A stretch of DNA of 64,000 bases. It comes from Pseudomonas violetae. Its GTDB lineage: Bacteria > Pseudomonadota > Gammaproteobacteria > Pseudomonadales > Pseudomonadaceae. The translations under genes were made by a program, and so were the position numbers. Location of the stretch: contig NZ_JAKNRW010000002.1 of the NCBI RefSeq assembly GCF_023072615.1, forward strand, positions 310,001 through 374,000, in the 5' to 3' direction. This document shows positions 18,737 to 30,477 of the stretch, piece by piece; within the stretch, counting starts at the first letter, position 1; the number at the start of each line of letters is the position of its first letter. Below the pieces are notes generated by a model. The model was not told the origin of the DNA. It ran no database searches and saw only the letters and a program-made list of their open reading frames with translations.

Positions 18737-20569
18737 TTGAAGCGTCCCCTCCTACTGCTCCTGATCAGCCTGGCCTTGAGCTCCCCCGCAAGCGCAACGA
18801 TCAGCGAAAGCCATGGTTATGCGCAGTTCGGCACGCTCAAGTACCCGGCCAGATTTACCCACTTCGACTGGGTCAACCCGCAAGCGCCCAAGGGCGGTAC
18901 ATTGCGGGTGATGGCATTCGGCACCTTCGATACGCTGAACCCATACACTTTCAAGGGTTCGAGCCCGGTTTCCACCCCTAATTTCCTGCAATACGGCATC
19001 AATGAACTCAACGAGCCCCTGATGGTGGGCACAGGCCAATACGCGCCGTCTGGCGATGAGCCCACGTCCAGCTACGGGCTGATCGCGCAAACGGTGGAGT
19101 ACAGCGAAGACCGCAGCTGGGTCGTGTTCAACCTGCGTCCAGAGGCGAAATTCCATGACGGCACGCCGATCACCGCCTACGACGTCGCATTTTCCTATCG
19201 CCTGTTGCTCAAGGAAGGGCATCCGCAATACCGCACCAACCTTCAGGAAGTGCTGCGGGTCGACATTCTCAACCCCCATCGCATCCGATTTGTCTTCAAG
19301 CGCGCCGGCAACCCTCTGTTGATCATGCGCCTGGGCGAGTTACCGGTATTGCCCCAGCATTACTGGAAAGGTCGCGACTTCAAGGCCACCACGTTCGAAC
19401 CGCCCCTGGGCAGCGGGCCCTACCGCATTACCTCAGTTACGCCCGGACGGCAGATAGTTTTCGAGCGGGTCAAGGATTACTGGGGCAAGGATCTGCCGGT
19501 CAATCGCGGCAAGTACAATGTCGATCGGATGGAAGTCGAGTTCTACCGCGACAGCGACGTCGCCTTCGAAGCCTTCAAGGCCGGGGAATTCGACATCTAC
19601 ATCGAGCACCAGGCGAAAAACTGGGACAACGGCTATCGGTTCCCGGCTGTCGGGCGCGGCGAGGTGATCAAAGCGCAGATCCCGCACCAGATTCCGACCC
19701 AGAGCCAGGGTCTGTTCATGAACACCCGTCGCGCCACCTTTGCCGACCCCAAGGTCAGGGAAGCGCTGGGGCTGATGTTTGACTTCGAGTGGACCAACCG
19801 CACGCTGTTCAGTGGCGCTTACAAACGCACCATGAGCTATTACCCCAACAGCGAGTTCTCTGCCACCGGGGTTCCAGTCGGGCACGAATGGCTGATGCTC
19901 AAGCCCTATCGCGAACAGCTGCCGGCCAAGCTCTTCACCGAACCCTTCAGCCTGCCGCAGACCGATGGTCGCGGCATTCCCCGGCAGACTCTGCGCAATG
20001 CCTTGGGACTGCTCGCCGAAGCAGGCTGGAAACTCAATGGCCAGCGCCTGCAAAATGCCGCAGGCCAGCCGTTGCGCCTGGAAATCCTGCTGGTCAACCC
20101 CAACCTGGAACGCATTCTTCAGCCCTACGTCGAGAACCTCGCGAGCATCGGCGTCGATGCGCGGCTGCGTACGGTCGATCGTGCCCAATACAAGCAACGC
20201 CTCGATCAATTCGACTTCGACATGATCCTGATGACCCTCAACCAGACGCTCAGCCCCGGACTGGAGCAATGGCAGTACTTCCACTCCAGCCAGGTGGCGG
20301 TCAAGGGCAGCAAGAATTACGCAGGTATCGCCAGCCCTGTAGTTGACCATCTGCTAGACGAGTTGCTGGCCGCCAAGACCCGTGATGAGCAGGTGGCCGC
20401 CGGCAAGGCCCTGGATCGTGTGCTGCTGTGGCAGCACTACATTATTCCCAACTGGTACCTCAATTATCACCGCCTGGCCTACCGCAACCGGTTTGCCTTT
20501 TTCACCACGCCACCCTATACCCTGGGCTTGAGTGCGTGGTGGCTGAAATCTTCGGAGAAGGATCGATGA
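18737..20569 (+). CDS. nppA1: ABC transporter substrate-binding protein 1 (YejA/NppA1-like)
   Basis: Periplasmic solute-binding protein of 610 residues, family 5 (peptide/oligopeptide binding). A signal peptide ends near residue 22 (LALSSPASA). The start is a TTG at 18737; no ATG fits the signal peptide. It is the first of two tandem binding proteins, with a YejBEF-type permease and ATPase downstream. The syntenic P. aeruginosa locus nppA1A2BCD imports peptidyl-nucleoside and related antibiotics, as I recall. Its stop overlaps the next start (ATGA). Confidence 0.9.
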   Translation: MKRPLLLLLISLALSSPASATISESHGYAQFGTLKYPARFTHFDWVNPQAPKGGTLRVMAFGTFDTLNPYTFKGSSPVSTPNFLQYGINELNEPLMVGTGQYAPSGDEPTSSYGLIAQTVEYSEDRSWVVFNLRPEAKFHDGTPITAYDVAFSYRLLLKEGHPQYRTNLQEVLRVDILNPHRIRFVFKRAGNPLLIMRLGELPVLPQHYWKGRDFKATTFEPPLGSGPYRITSVTPGRQIVFERVKDYWGKDLPVNRGKYNVDRMEVEFYRDSDVAFEAFKAGEFDIYIEHQAKNWDNGYRFPAVGRGEVIKAQIPHQIPTQSQGLFMNTRRATFADPKVREALGLMFDFEWTNRTLFSGAYKRTMSYYPNSEFSATGVPVGHEWLMLKPYREQLPAKLFTEPFSLPQTDGRGIPRQTLRNALGLLAEAGWKLNGQRLQNAAGQPLRLEILLVNPNLERILQPYVENLASIGVDARLRTVDRAQYKQRLDQFDFDMILMTLNQTLSPGLEQWQYFHSSQVAVKGSKNYAGIASPVVDHLLDELLAAKTRDEQVAAGKALDRVLLWQHYIIPNWYLNYHRLAYRNRFAFFTTPPYTLGLSAWWLKSSEKDR

Positions 20570-22407
20570 CACCTGTACGTGCCCTGCTGTTGCAGGTCAG
20601 CGGCCTGATGTTCGCCGGGCTGGCCTGCGCCGCTCCGCAACACGCGCTGACCCTGTACAACGAACCGCCAAAATACCCGGCTGATTTCAAGCATTTCGAT
20701 TACGTGAACCCGGACGCACCCAAAGGCGGAACCTTCCGCCAGGCAGGGTTTGGCGGCTTCGACAGCCTTAACCCGTTTATCAGCAAGGGCGTGCCCGCCG
20801 ACGACGTCGGCATGATCTACGACACCCTGGCCAAACAAGGCCTGGACGAAGCGTTCACCGAGTACGGCCTGGTCGCCGGCAAGATCGAGAAAGCCCCCGA
20901 CAACAGCTGGGTACGTTTCTACCTACGCCCGCAAGCGCGGTTCCACGACGGTCACCCGATCCATGCCGAGGACGTCATCTTCAGTTACGACATGTTGACC
21001 AAGCAAGGCGCGCCACTCTATCGCGGCTATTACAGCGACGTCGCCGAAGTCGTCGCCGAAGACCCGCTGACCGTGCTGTTCAAGTTCAAGCACAGCAACA
21101 ACCGCGAACTGCCGCTGATCCTTGGCCAACTGCCGGTACTGCCAAAACACTGGTGGGCAGACCGAGACTTCAACAAGGGCAACCTGGAAATCCCCCTCGG
21201 CAGCGGCCCCTACCGGGTCAGCGAAGTAAAGGCCGGGCGCTCGGTGCGGTACGAGCGGGTAAAGGATTACTGGGGCAAGGACCTGCCGGTCAACCGCGGG
21301 TTTTATAACTTCGACGTGATGACCACCGACTACTACCGCGACAACACCGTCGCCCTGGAAGCCCTCAAAGCGGGCCAGTTCGATTACTGGCTGGAGATGA
21401 CTGCAAAAAACTGGGCCAATGCCTACAAAGTTCCGGCGGTCACCGAGGGCCGGCTGATCAAAGAACAGATCCCCAACGGCAACCCGACCGGCATGCAAGG
21501 CTTTGTGTTCAACCTGCGACGCCCGGTGTTTCAGGATGTTCGCGTGCGCCACGCACTGAGCCTGCTGCTGGACTTTGAGTGGACTAACAAGCAATTATTC
21601 AATGGCGCCTACGTGCGCACCCGCAGTTATTTTGAAAACTCGGAAATGGCTGCCACGGGGCTGCCGGATGCCGACCAGTTGGCGATCCTTGATCCTTTCC
21701 GCGGCAAGATTCCCGAGCAGGTGTTCAGCGAGGCTTTCCAGAACCCGCTTACCGACGCCAGCGGCATGATTCGCACCCAGCAACGCCAGGCCTATCAAAT
21801 GCTGCTGGAGGCCGGCTGGCGCATCGTCGACGATAAGATGGTCGACGCCAACGGCAAACCTGTGACCATTGAATTCCTGCTGGCCCAGACTGAATTCGAG
21901 CGGGTGCTGCTGCCGTTCAAGCGCAACCTCAGCGATCTCGGGATCGACCTGGTGATCCGAAGGGTCGACGTCTCGCAGTACATCAACCGAGTGCGCTCAC
22001 GAGACTTCGACATGATCGTCGGCGGCTTCCCGCAGTCCAACTCGCCGGGCAATGAACAACGGGAGTTCTGGATGTCTGACGCCGCGGACAAGCCCGGCAG
22101 CCGTAATTCCATGGGCCTCAAGGATCCGGTGGTCGACCAGTTGGTCGAGCAATTGATCAACGCCGATTCGCGCAAAAGCCTGGTGGCCCACGCCCGAGCG
22201 CTGGACCGCGTGCTGCAATGGGGGTATTACGTCATCCCCAACTGGCACATCAAGACCTGGCGCGTGGCTTACTGGAACCATATCGGTCATCCGAAAATCT
22301 CACCTACCTACGATGTCGGCATCAACACCTGGTGGATCAAGCCGGATGCAAAACCGGCAATAGAGGTCGAAACCAAACTGCAAACCGACGCTACGGGCAC
22401 GGAGTAA
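20566..22407 (+). CDS. nppA2: ABC transporter substrate-binding protein 2 (YejA/NppA2-like)
   Basis: Second family 5 binding protein, 613 residues, with a signal peptide ending near residue 21 (LACAAPQ). It is clearly paralogous to the preceding protein: both carry FDYVNP/FDWVNPQAPKGGT near residue 45 and a [14 protein letters not shown] block near 235. ATG 20566 overlaps the previous stop by four bases. A duplicated binding protein for a single permease suggests different ligand ranges. Confidence 0.9.
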   Translation: MTPVRALLLQVSGLMFAGLACAAPQHALTLYNEPPKYPADFKHFDYVNPDAPKGGTFRQAGFGGFDSLNPFISKGVPADDVGMIYDTLAKQGLDEAFTEYGLVAGKIEKAPDNSWVRFYLRPQARFHDGHPIHAEDVIFSYDMLTKQGAPLYRGYYSDVAEVVAEDPLTVLFKFKHSNNRELPLILGQLPVLPKHWWADRDFNKGNLEIPLGSGPYRVSEVKAGRSVRYERVKDYWGKDLPVNRGFYNFDVMTTDYYRDNTVALEALKAGQFDYWLEMTAKNWANAYKVPAVTEGRLIKEQIPNGNPTGMQGFVFNLRRPVFQDVRVRHALSLLLDFEWTNKQLFNGAYVRTRSYFENSEMAATGLPDADQLAILDPFRGKIPEQVFSEAFQNPLTDASGMIRTQQRQAYQMLLEAGWRIVDDKMVDANGKPVTIEFLLAQTEFERVLLPFKRNLSDLGIDLVIRRVDVSQYINRVRSRDFDMIVGGFPQSNSPGNEQREFWMSDAADKPGSRNSMGLKDPVVDQLVEQLINADSRKSLVAHARALDRVLQWGYYVIPNWHIKTWRVAYWNHIGHPKISPTYDVGINTWWIKPDAKPAIEVETKLQTDATGTE

Positions 22408-22411
22408 TCAG

Positions 22412-23485
22412 ATGCTGGCGTACATTTTTCGGCGACTGCTGCTGATCATCCCGACCTTGCTGGGCATTTTGCTGATCAACTTCGTGATTATCCAGGCCGC
22501 GCCCGGTGGGCCGGTAGAGCAGATGATCGCCAAGCTCGAAGGCTTCGAAGGCGCCACCAGCCGCATTGCTGGCGGCGGCGCCGAGGTTTCGGTGGCCGGC
22601 TCCGCCTATCGCGGCGCCCAGGGCCTGGACCCGGCGCTGGTCAAGGAAATCGAGCACATGTACGGCTTCGACAAGTCGGCGCCGGAACGCTTGTGGATCA
22701 TGATCAAGAACTACGCGAAGCTCGATTTCGGCGACAGTTTCTTTCGCGACGCCAAGGTCATCGACCTCATCAAGGAAAAAATGCCGGTTTCCATCTCCCT
22801 CGGGTTGTGGAGCACCCTGATCATGTACCTGGTGTCGATCCCGCTGGGGATCGCCAAGGCCACGCGACACGGCAGCCATTTCGACGTCTGGACCAGCTCG
22901 TTGATCATCGTCGGTTACGCAATCCCGGCCTTCCTGTTCGCGATCCTGCTGATCGTGGTATTCGCCGGCGGCAGTTACTTTGACTGGTTCCCACTGAGAG
23001 GCCTGACGTCCAACAACTTCGATGAACTGACCACCGGCGGCAAGATCCTCGATTACTTCTGGCATTTGGCCCTGCCGGTGACGGCACTGGTGATCGGCAA
23101 CTTCGCGACCATGACCCTACTGACCAAGAACAGCTTTCTCGACGAAATCAACAAACAGTATGTGGTGACGGCCAAGGCCAAGGGGCTGACCAACCACCGC
23201 GTGCTCTACGGGCATGTATTCCGTAACGCCATGCTGCTGGTGATCGCCGGCTTCCCGTCGGCGTTCATCGGGATTTTTTTCACTGGCTCGCTGCTGGTGG
23301 AGGTGATCTTTTCGCTCGACGGACTGGGTCTGATGAGCTTCGAGGCAGCCATCAACCGCGATTATCCGGTGGTGTTCGGCACGTTATTCATCTTCACCCT
23401 GTTGGGGTTGGTGGTGAAACTGATCGGCGACCTCACCTACACCTTTGTCGATCCGCGTATCGACTTCGAAAGCCGGGAGCATTGA
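22412..23485 (+). CDS. nppB: ABC transporter permease (YejB/NppB)
   Basis: Inner-membrane permease of 357 residues with about six helices. The N-terminal [13 protein letters not shown] segment and the EAA loop ([21 protein letters not shown], read in part) near 250 are typical of dipeptide/oligopeptide permease B proteins. The insertion between helices 1 and 2 is long, as in E. coli YejB. GGAG lies seven bases before the ATG. It pairs with the following permease. Confidence 0.93.
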   Translation: MLAYIFRRLLLIIPTLLGILLINFVIIQAAPGGPVEQMIAKLEGFEGATSRIAGGGAEVSVAGSAYRGAQGLDPALVKEIEHMYGFDKSAPERLWIMIKNYAKLDFGDSFFRDAKVIDLIKEKMPVSISLGLWSTLIMYLVSIPLGIAKATRHGSHFDVWTSSLIIVGYAIPAFLFAILLIVVFAGGSYFDWFPLRGLTSNNFDELTTGGKILDYFWHLALPVTALVIGNFATMTLLTKNSFLDEINKQYVVTAKAKGLTNHRVLYGHVFRNAMLLVIAGFPSAFIGIFFTGSLLVEVIFSLDGLGLMSFEAAINRDYPVVFGTLFIFTLLGLVVKLIGDLTYTFVDPRIDFESREH

Positions 23486-23486
23486 G

Positions 23487-24506
23487 ATGAACCTATCCCC
23501 GCTCAATCGCCGGCGATTCGAACTGTTCAAGGCCAACAAGCGTGGCTGGTGGTCGCTGTGGCTGTTCCTCGTGCTATTCGGTTTGAGCCTGGGCGCCGAA
23601 TTGATCGCCAACGACAAACCGCTGGTGGTGCATTATGACGACGGCTGGTATTTCCCGGCGCTCAAGCGCTACCCGGAAACCACCTTCGGCGGTGAATTCC
23701 CACTGGAAGCCAACTACAAGAGCCCGTATATCCGCGAACTGCTCAAGGCCAAGGATGCTTGGGTGCTGTGGGCGCCGATACCCTACAGCTATCAAAGCAT
23801 CAACTATGACCTGAAAGTTCCGGCACCGGCACCGCCTTCAGCTGACAACCTGCTAGGCACTGATGACCAGGGCCGCGACGTGCTGGCCCGGGTGATCTAC
23901 GGATTTCGTATCTCCGTACTGTTTGCCCTGACCCTGACCATTCTCAGCTCGATCATCGGCGTGATTGCCGGGGCTTTGCAGGGTTTCTATGGTGGTTGGG
24001 TGGATCTGGCCGGGCAGCGTTTCCTGGAAATCTGGTCCGGACTGCCGGTGCTGTACCTGCTAATCATCCTCGCCAGCTTTGTCCAGCCGAACTTCTGGTG
24101 GCTGCTGGGGATCATGCTGCTGTTCTCCTGGATGAGCCTGGTGGACGTGGTGCGCGCCGAGTTCCTGCGCGGACGCAACCTCGAATATGTGCGCGCAGCT
24201 CGGGCGCTGGGCATGCAGAATGGTGCGATCATGTTCCGCCATATCCTGCCCAACGCCATGGTCTCGACCATGACCTTCATGCCCTTCATCCTGACCGGCG
24301 CCATCGGCACCCTCACGGCCCTCGACTTCCTGGGCTTCGGGCTTCCGCCTGGCGCGCCATCGCTGGGCGAACTGGTAGCCCAAGGCAAGTCCAACCTGCA
24401 GGCGCCCTGGCTTGGCATGAGCGCATTTGCGGTGCTGGCGATAATGTTGAGTTTGCTGGTGTTCATCGGCGAGTCCGCTCGCGATGCCTTCGACCCGAGG
24501 AAGTGA
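23487..24506 (+). CDS. nppC: ABC transporter permease (YejE/NppC)
   Basis: Second permease subunit, 339 residues. One helix near the N terminus (WWSLWLFLVLFGLSLGAEL), then a periplasmic segment, then five helices. The EAA-type loop is YVRAARALGMQNGAIMFRH near 230, which contacts the ATPase. ATG 23487 follows the nppB stop by one base and has GGGAG upstream. The length agrees with E. coli YejE (341). Confidence 0.93.
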   Translation: MNLSPLNRRRFELFKANKRGWWSLWLFLVLFGLSLGAELIANDKPLVVHYDDGWYFPALKRYPETTFGGEFPLEANYKSPYIRELLKAKDAWVLWAPIPYSYQSINYDLKVPAPAPPSADNLLGTDDQGRDVLARVIYGFRISVLFALTLTILSSIIGVIAGALQGFYGGWVDLAGQRFLEIWSGLPVLYLLIILASFVQPNFWWLLGIMLLFSWMSLVDVVRAEFLRGRNLEYVRAARALGMQNGAIMFRHILPNAMVSTMTFMPFILTGAIGTLTALDFLGFGLPPGAPSLGELVAQGKSNLQAPWLGMSAFAVLAIMLSLLVFIGESARDAFDPRK

Positions 24507-24507
24507 A

Positions 24508-26118
24508 ATGAATCAGGACAATCTGATCGAAGTGCGCGACCTGGCCGTGGAGTTTGTCGTCGGCGAACGCGTGCAGCGGGTAGTCGAAGGCGTCAGCTTC
24601 GACATCAAGCGCGGCGAGACCCTGGCGCTGGTGGGCGAAAGCGGTTCGGGCAAATCGGTCACCGCCCACTCGATCCTGCGGCTACTGCCCTACCCGCTCG
24701 CCCGGCATCCGTCCGGGACCATCGAATTCTCGGGCCAGGACCTGCTGAGCCTGAAAGAGAAGACCATCCGGCATATCCGCGGCAACCGGATTGCGATGAT
24801 TTTCCAGGAGCCGATGACCTCGCTTAATCCGCTGCACTCCATCGAAAAGCAGATCAACGAGGTGCTTGGCATCCATAAAGGGCTGGTTGGCAAGATCGCC
24901 ACCCAACGCACCCTGGAACTGTTGGAGATGGTCGGCATCCCGGAACCGCACAAGCGCCTCAAGGCCCTGCCCCACGAATTGTCCGGCGGTCAGCGCCAGC
25001 GGGTGATGATCGCCATGGCCCTGGCCAACGAGCCGGAGCTGCTGATCGCCGACGAACCGACCACCGCTCTGGACGTGACGGTGCAGCTGAAAATCCTCGA
25101 ATTGCTCAAGGAATTGCAGGCCCGCCTGGGCATGGCGCTGTTACTGATCAGTCACGATTTGAACCTGGTGCGAAGAATTGCACACCGAGTATGTGTCATG
25201 CAGCGCGGTTGCATCGTCGAACAGGCATCGTGCGAAGAGTTGTTCCGCGCGCCGCAGCATCCGTACACTCGGGAACTGCTGGCGGCGGAGCCCAGCGGGA
25301 CGCCTGCCACCAATGTAGTCGGGCCGCCGCTGCTGCAGGTCGAGGACCTGAAAGTCTGGTTCCCGATCAAGAAAGGTTTGATGAAAAAGACCGTCGACCA
25401 TATCAAGGCGGTCGATGGGATCAATTTCAGCCTGCCCCAGGGTCAGACGCTGGGAATTGTTGGAGAAAGCGGCTCCGGCAAATCGACTCTGGGCCTGGCG
25501 ATTTTGCGGCTGATTGGTAGCAAAGGTGCGATCCGTTTTGAAGGCAACCAGCTAGACTGCCTGACGCAGCAACAGGTTAGACCGCTGCGGCGGGAGATGC
25601 AGGTAGTATTCCAGGACCCATTTGGCAGCCTCAGCCCACGGATGTGCGTGAGCCAGATCGTCGGCGAAGGCCTGCGGATCCACAAGATGGGTAGCGAGGC
25701 GGAACAGGAACAAGCGATTATTGCGGCATTGAAGGAGGTAGGCCTGGATCCGGACACCCGGCACCGCTACCCCCACGAATTTTCCGGTGGGCAGCGGCAG
25801 CGAATCGCCATTGCCCGGGCATTGGTGCTCAAACCGGCGTTGATCCTGCTGGACGAGCCGACTTCGGCCCTCGACCGCACCGTGCAACGCCAGGTGGTGG
25901 ACCTTTTGCGCTCACTGCAAACCAAGTACAACCTGACGTATCTGTTTATCAGCCATGACCTGGCTGTCGTCAAAGCGCTGAGCCACCAGTTGATGGTGGT
26001 CAAGCATGGCCAAGTGGTCGAACAGGGAGACGCGCAAAGTATCTTTGCCGCTCCCCAACATCCGTATACACAGCAGTTGCTGGAAGCCGCTTTCCTGGCT
26101 CCAGCCACTGCGCAATAA
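24508..26118 (+). CDS. nppD: ABC transporter ATPase with two nucleotide-binding domains (YejF/NppD)
   Basis: Energises the importer. At 536 residues it is a fusion of two ATPase domains. Each has a Walker A motif (GESGSGKS near residues 43-50 and again near 320), a signature (LSGGQRQR and FSGGQRQR) and a Walker B (LLIADEPT and LILLDEPT). Oligopeptide C-terminal extensions follow each domain (QHPYTRELL and QHPYTQQLL). AGGAA precedes the ATG. fabI starts 19 bases after the stop. Confidence 0.94.
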   Translation: MNQDNLIEVRDLAVEFVVGERVQRVVEGVSFDIKRGETLALVGESGSGKSVTAHSILRLLPYPLARHPSGTIEFSGQDLLSLKEKTIRHIRGNRIAMIFQEPMTSLNPLHSIEKQINEVLGIHKGLVGKIATQRTLELLEMVGIPEPHKRLKALPHELSGGQRQRVMIAMALANEPELLIADEPTTALDVTVQLKILELLKELQARLGMALLLISHDLNLVRRIAHRVCVMQRGCIVEQASCEELFRAPQHPYTRELLAAEPSGTPATNVVGPPLLQVEDLKVWFPIKKGLMKKTVDHIKAVDGINFSLPQGQTLGIVGESGSGKSTLGLAILRLIGSKGAIRFEGNQLDCLTQQQVRPLRREMQVVFQDPFGSLSPRMCVSQIVGEGLRIHKMGSEAEQEQAIIAALKEVGLDPDTRHRYPHEFSGGQRQRIAIARALVLKPALILLDEPTSALDRTVQRQVVDLLRSLQTKYNLTYLFISHDLAVVKALSHQLMVVKHGQVVEQGDAQSIFAAPQHPYTQQLLEAAFLAPATAQ

Positions 26119-26137
26119 CCTGAAAGAGGAGCAACAC

Positions 26138-26932
26138 ATGGGTTTTCTCGCCGGTAAGCGCGTACTGATCGTCGGTGTCGCCAGCAAGCTGTCCATCGCA
26201 TCCGGCATCGCTGCCGCCATGCATCGCGAGGGCGCTGAGCTTGCCTTCACTTATCAGAACGACAAACTCAAAGGTCGTGTCGAAGAGTTCGCACAAAGCT
26301 GGGGTTCCAACCCGGATCTGTGCTTCCCGTGCGACGTGGCCAGCGATGAAGAAATTGCCAAGGTCTTCGTTGAGCTGGGCAAGAAGTGGGATGGTCTGGA
26401 CTGCATCGTGCACTCCGTGGGTTTCGCACCGGGCGACCAACTGGACGGCGACTTCACCGAAGCCACCACCCGTGAAGGTTTCCGCATCGCCCATGACATC
26501 AGCGCCTACAGCTTCGTGGCTCTGGCCAAGGCCGGTCGCGAAATGATGAAAGGCCGCAATGGCAGCCTGCTGACTCTGTCGTACCTGGGCGCCGAGCGCA
26601 CCATGCCGAACTACAACGTGATGGGCATGGCCAAGGCTTCCCTGGAAGCCGGCGTGCGTTACCTGGCCGGTTCCCTGGGCCCCGACGGTACCCGCGTTAA
26701 CTGCGTATCGGCAGGCCCGATCCGCACTCTCGCCGCTTCCGGCATCAAGAACTTCCGCAAGATGCTGGCCGCCAACGAAGCGCAAACCCCACTGCGTCGC
26801 AACGTCACCATCGATGAAGTTGGCAACGCCGGCGCCTTCCTGTGCTCGGACCTGGCGTCCGGCATCAGCGGTGAAATCATGTATGTAGATGGTGGTTTCA
26901 ACACTACTGCGATGGGTAGCCTGGAAGAGTAA
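26138..26932 (+). CDS. fabI: Enoyl-[acyl-carrier-protein] reductase (NADH)
   Basis: Reduces enoyl-ACP in the last step of each fatty-acid elongation cycle. The protein has 264 residues with an SDR fold: nucleotide-binding [13 protein letters not shown] near 13-25, catalytic Tyr149 and Tyr159 and Lys166 in a Y-x6-K arrangement, as in FabI. A strong GAGGAG ribosome site precedes ATG 26138. It follows the importer genes in the same direction and ends before a clear terminator. Confidence 0.97.
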   Translation: MGFLAGKRVLIVGVASKLSIASGIAAAMHREGAELAFTYQNDKLKGRVEEFAQSWGSNPDLCFPCDVASDEEIAKVFVELGKKWDGLDCIVHSVGFAPGDQLDGDFTEATTREGFRIAHDISAYSFVALAKAGREMMKGRNGSLLTLSYLGAERTMPNYNVMGMAKASLEAGVRYLAGSLGPDGTRVNCVSAGPIRTLAASGIKNFRKMLAANEAQTPLRRNVTIDEVGNAGAFLCSDLASGISGEIMYVDGGFNTTAMGSLEE

Positions 26933-26949
26933 CTTTCGGTTAGCCAATG

Positions 26950-26977
26950 AAAACCCGCTGATTATGGCGGGTTTTTT
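26950..26977 (+). terminator. Rho-independent terminator of fabI
   Basis: Stem AAAACCCGC/GCGGGTTTT with an eight-base loop, running into a T tract, about 17 bases after the fabI stop. Confidence 0.92.
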
Positions 26978-27019
26978 ATGCCTCGAATTCAGTTGCGCCG
27001 CCGCGCATCGTGCCAACCT

Positions 27020-27634
27020 TTAGAAGCGCACCGCCCCCTGATGCCGCGCAAAATCCACCGCAGTCATAAGCCCCTCCACCGTCTTGTGCACGACAGGGTC
27101 AAACTCCATCTGTTCGATGCTGAAGCAAATATCGTAACCGCGATGGGCCGTGGCGATACGTTCATTGAGCATTTCCTGCAGACGAGCACGGATGCCGGCC
27201 TCTTCCACAGCGGTAGAGCCGGTCAGTAACACGGCGAATTCATCGCCGCCAACCCGACCGACCACATCACTTTCACGAAAGGCGACGCGCAGCACGTCGG
27301 CGAAGGTTTTCAACGCCTTGTCGCCTTCAACTCGGCCGTAGGTTTCGTTTATCTGCCTGAAGTACTCCAAGTCGAAATACAGCAGGCTCACAGGCTTTTC
27401 CAACTGCTCACAGGCGTCCAGCCACAGTTGGGCCAGAACCATGAAACCATGCAGGTTCGTTAGCAGCGTCAACTCGTCCATGCTAGCCATTTGCACCGCC
27501 GTGAGTGGTTGCTCGAACTCGCGTGCCAGCTCGCGCATCCGTTCGCGGTCCTGTACGGCAATATCAAGGACCTTGCGCCCACGCCTAACCTCTACGATGG
27601 ACCCGGTTTTACCCGGTTTGCCTGAAGCAACCAT
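27020..27634 (-). CDS. Small diguanylate cyclase (GGDEF domain only)
   Basis: Makes cyclic di-GMP from two GTP. The protein has 204 residues with a short N-terminal segment (1-50) and a GGDEF domain (about 52-204). The active-site motif is intact as GGDEF at 129-133, the metal site FDLEYF is near 87-92, and an RxxD inhibitory site (120-123) lies exactly five residues before GGDEF. No sensor or membrane domain is present. It is convergent with fabI and follows its terminator. Confidence 0.9.
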   Translation of the reverse strand: MVASGKPGKTGSIVEVRRGRKVLDIAVQDRERMRELAREFEQPLTAVQMASMDELTLLTNLHGFMVLAQLWLDACEQLEKPVSLLYFDLEYFRQINETYGRVEGDKALKTFADVLRVAFRESDVVGRVGGDEFAVLLTGSTAVEEAGIRARLQEMLNERIATAHRGYDICFSIEQMEFDPVVHKTVEGLMTAVDFARHQGAVRF

Positions 27635-27708
27635 CAGTCACTCCGTTGAAGAGTATGTACATTAGAGCCGCCCTCGCCCGGTTCGACTAACTATTTAGTG
27701 ACCGTTGG

Positions 27709-28287
27709 TCAGATGCCCTGAACCGGGCATGGCCCTCCCGCATCAGCCCACAGTTTGAACTGGGTGACGAAAATATCGTGCGGTACCTGCACGGGTGACC
27801 GGCCGGCTCCTGGATTCCAGCCCCACAGCACCAGCTTGTCGTCGCTGACATGCTTGATCAGCGCGGCGAAATCACGATCACCGTTGGCGGAACGATCCTT
27901 GATCATTGCGCACAGTTTGTCCGCTGGCAGGCCGATCCAGGCCATCTTATGGGCGGCTGGCGGCAGGCTCCAATGAGGCGCGCCGGGTGGTGCATGGGGG
28001 CCGTAGCTGGCGGGTGGATTGGACTCGGCGTGACACGTGGCGCAAGGCAGGCCAGCGGCCCCCTTGCCGTCCAGGCCGCGCACGACGTTCATTGCATGGG
28101 GAGTGCCAGCGTCGAATTGCAGCGGCGAATCCCCTGGGATGTGGCAGTTCTGGCAGCGCGGGTTCTGGAAGACTTTCTGTACGGTCTCGAAAGCCTTGAG
28201 CGCTTCCTTGTCATCGGCAAACAGATCCTCGGCGTAGGCCACCAGGCCAATAAGGATCACTGCGCCCAGCACCAGATGTCGTTTCAT
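27709..28287 (-). CDS. Dihaem c-type cytochrome, exported
   Basis: Periplasmic electron carrier of 192 residues. A signal peptide ends near residue 20-25 ([10 protein letters not shown]). Two haem-binding CxxCH motifs are present: CQNCH near 46 and CATCH near 82. It lies one base after the stop of a molybdenum hydroxylase large subunit, as the last gene of a three-gene operon, and is the likely electron acceptor for that enzyme, since no FAD subunit is encoded. Confidence 0.88.
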   Translation of the reverse strand: MKRHLVLGAVILIGLVAYAEDLFADDKEALKAFETVQKVFQNPRCQNCHIPGDSPLQFDAGTPHAMNVVRGLDGKGAAGLPCATCHAESNPPASYGPHAPPGAPHWSLPPAAHKMAWIGLPADKLCAMIKDRSANGDRDFAALIKHVSDDKLVLWGWNPGAGRSPVQVPHDIFVTQFKLWADAGGPCPVQGI

Positions 28288-28288
28288 C

Positions 28289-30457
28289 TCAAACCCCCGA
28301 CAGTTGCAGCGGCAGTTCCCGCAAGCGTTGTCCGGTCAAGGCGAATATTGCGTTCGCCACTGCCGGAGCCGTTGGCGGCACACCTGCTTCGCCAATGCCT
28401 CCGGGCTTCTCGGTACTGGGCACGATATGCACTTCAACCACTGGCATCTCATTGAGCCGCAGCACTTGGTAGTCGTGGTAGTTGGATTGCTCCACCTTGC
28501 CGTTCTTGATAGTCAGTTTGCTGTGCAATGCGAACCCCAGGCCAAACGTAATGCACGATTCCATCTGCGCAGCGATGCTCTGCGGGTTGACCGCAATTCC
28601 GCAGTCCACTGCGCACACCACCCGATGCACGCGAATCGCCAGGTTATCCTGGGACACCTCGGCCACTTGGGCGACGTAGCTGCCGAATGATTCGTGCACT
28701 GCCACACCCAAGGCATGGCCATCCGGCAGCGGCGCCTTCCAGTTGGCTTTTTCCACCGCCAGGTTCAGCACGCCGAGATGCCGCGGATGCTGCTTGAGCA
28801 GGGTTCGTCGATACTCCACCGGATCCTGGCCCGCTGCGTCGGCCAGTTCGTCGATCAGTGACTCCACGACGAACCCGGTATGGGTATGCCCCACCGAACG
28901 CAGCCACAGCACATTGATTCCTGTCTTGGGCGAGTGCAGTTCGACCTGATGGTTGGCCAGGTGCTCCAAATAGGGACTGTCCGCCACGCCTTCGACAGAG
29001 GTCTTGTCGATGCCATCCTTGACCATAGTCGCCTCGAGCATGGTGTCGGCCATGATCGATTGCCCGACCAGCACATGCTCCCAGGCGATGGGCAGGCCAC
29101 CCGCATCCAGGCCGATGCGCGCCTGATGCAGGAACGCCGAGCGGTAATAGCCGCCACGGATGTCATCTTCGCGGGACCACACGGTCTTCACCGGAGCGCC
29201 TGCCGCCTTGGCCACCTGCACCGCTTCAGCGACAAAGTCTGAAGTTGGATTGGCCCGTCGGCCAAAGCCACCACCGAGAAACTCGGTATGAATCTCGACC
29301 TGCTCGGGTTTCAACCCGGTAATTTTGCCAGCGATCATCTGGTCCAGGGTCTGGAACTGCGTGCCTGTCCAAATCTCGCACTTGGTCTGGGTGATTTTGA
29401 CCGTGCAATTGAGTGGTTCCATTGGTGCGTGGGCCAGGTAGGGCACGCTGTACTCGACATCGATGGTTTTCGCGGCTTTGGCCAGGGCGGCCTTGGTATT
29501 CCCGGCCTTACTGGCAGGCCGGCCGGGGGTGCCCGCCAGCTTGCGGAAACGCTCGAGCAGTTGCTGGCTGTCGAGGCCGGTGTTGGGGCCCAGGTCCCAA
29601 TCAATCTTGAGGGCATCGCGCCCCAGCTTTGCCGCCCAATAGTGATCGGCGATCACCGCAACTCCGCTGGGCACCTGCACCACTTTGTGCACACCCGCAA
29701 TCGCCAGCGCCTCAGCACCCTCGAAGGATTTGACGCTGCCACCAAACACCGGCGGGCGGGCAACCATGGCTGTCAGCAAACCCTCGAACTGCACGTCCAT
29801 ACCGAATCTGGCGCGGCCGGTGATTTTCTCCGGCGTGTCCAGGCGCTTGGTGGGTTTGCCAATCAGCTTCCAGTCCTTGGGTTCCTTGAGCGTGATTGAG
29901 GCTGGCTCCGGCACCGGTAACTTGCCGGCCTCATCGGCCAGCTCCCCGTAGGTGACCTGGCTGTCACCGGTGATAACCACGCCCGATTCGGTACGAATCG
30001 TCGAAGGCGCGACATTGAACCGCTTGGCAGCCGCGTCAATCAGCATCAAGCGCGCTGCTGCACCCGCCTGCCGATAGCGATCGAATTCCATCCAGGTGGA
30101 AGTCGAGCCGCCGGTGATCTGCATCCCGCCGAAGCCGGCTAAACCATAATCAGCGGCCGATGCCGGGGAATGTTCGACGAGGATTTTTGACCAGTCGGCG
30201 TCCAGCTCCTCGGCGATCAGCATGGTCAAGCCGGTCCAGATGCCCTGGCCCATTTCGGAGTGACCGAGCAGTACGGTGACGCAGTTGTCATTACCGATTC
30301 GCAAGAACGCATTCGGCGCGAACACGTTGTTCTGATTCTGCGCACCCATGGCGAAGCGGTGGGCACCGGGGATAACAAAGGCCACAACCAGCCCGCCGCC
30401 CAACACGGCACTACCCTTGAGAAAGCCCCGACGCGACAGTGGATGGTCGCTGTTCAT
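28289..30457 (-). CDS. Molybdenum hydroxylase large subunit (isoquinoline 1-oxidoreductase beta-like)
   Basis: Molybdopterin subunit of a xanthine-dehydrogenase-family enzyme, 722 residues. The N terminus has a twin-arginine signal ([15 protein letters not shown]), so it is exported folded. Molybdopterin-binding blocks [13 protein letters not shown] near 410 and the catalytic Glu in [13 protein letters not shown] near 690 are present. GGAGGG precedes ATG 30457. It pairs with the [2Fe-2S] subunit upstream and the dihaem cytochrome downstream. The substrate, probably an aldehyde or N-heterocycle, cannot be read from the sequence. Confidence 0.88.
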   Translation of the reverse strand: MNSDHPLSRRGFLKGSAVLGGGLVVAFVIPGAHRFAMGAQNQNNVFAPNAFLRIGNDNCVTVLLGHSEMGQGIWTGLTMLIAEELDADWSKILVEHSPASAADYGLAGFGGMQITGGSTSTWMEFDRYRQAGAAARLMLIDAAAKRFNVAPSTIRTESGVVITGDSQVTYGELADEAGKLPVPEPASITLKEPKDWKLIGKPTKRLDTPEKITGRARFGMDVQFEGLLTAMVARPPVFGGSVKSFEGAEALAIAGVHKVVQVPSGVAVIADHYWAAKLGRDALKIDWDLGPNTGLDSQQLLERFRKLAGTPGRPASKAGNTKAALAKAAKTIDVEYSVPYLAHAPMEPLNCTVKITQTKCEIWTGTQFQTLDQMIAGKITGLKPEQVEIHTEFLGGGFGRRANPTSDFVAEAVQVAKAAGAPVKTVWSREDDIRGGYYRSAFLHQARIGLDAGGLPIAWEHVLVGQSIMADTMLEATMVKDGIDKTSVEGVADSPYLEHLANHQVELHSPKTGINVLWLRSVGHTHTGFVVESLIDELADAAGQDPVEYRRTLLKQHPRHLGVLNLAVEKANWKAPLPDGHALGVAVHESFGSYVAQVAEVSQDNLAIRVHRVVCAVDCGIAVNPQSIAAQMESCITFGLGFALHSKLTIKNGKVEQSNYHDYQVLRLNEMPVVEVHIVPSTEKPGGIGEAGVPPTAPAVANAIFALTGQRLRELPLQLSGV

Positions 30458-30477
30458 GATATGCCCTCCCCTGGGAA

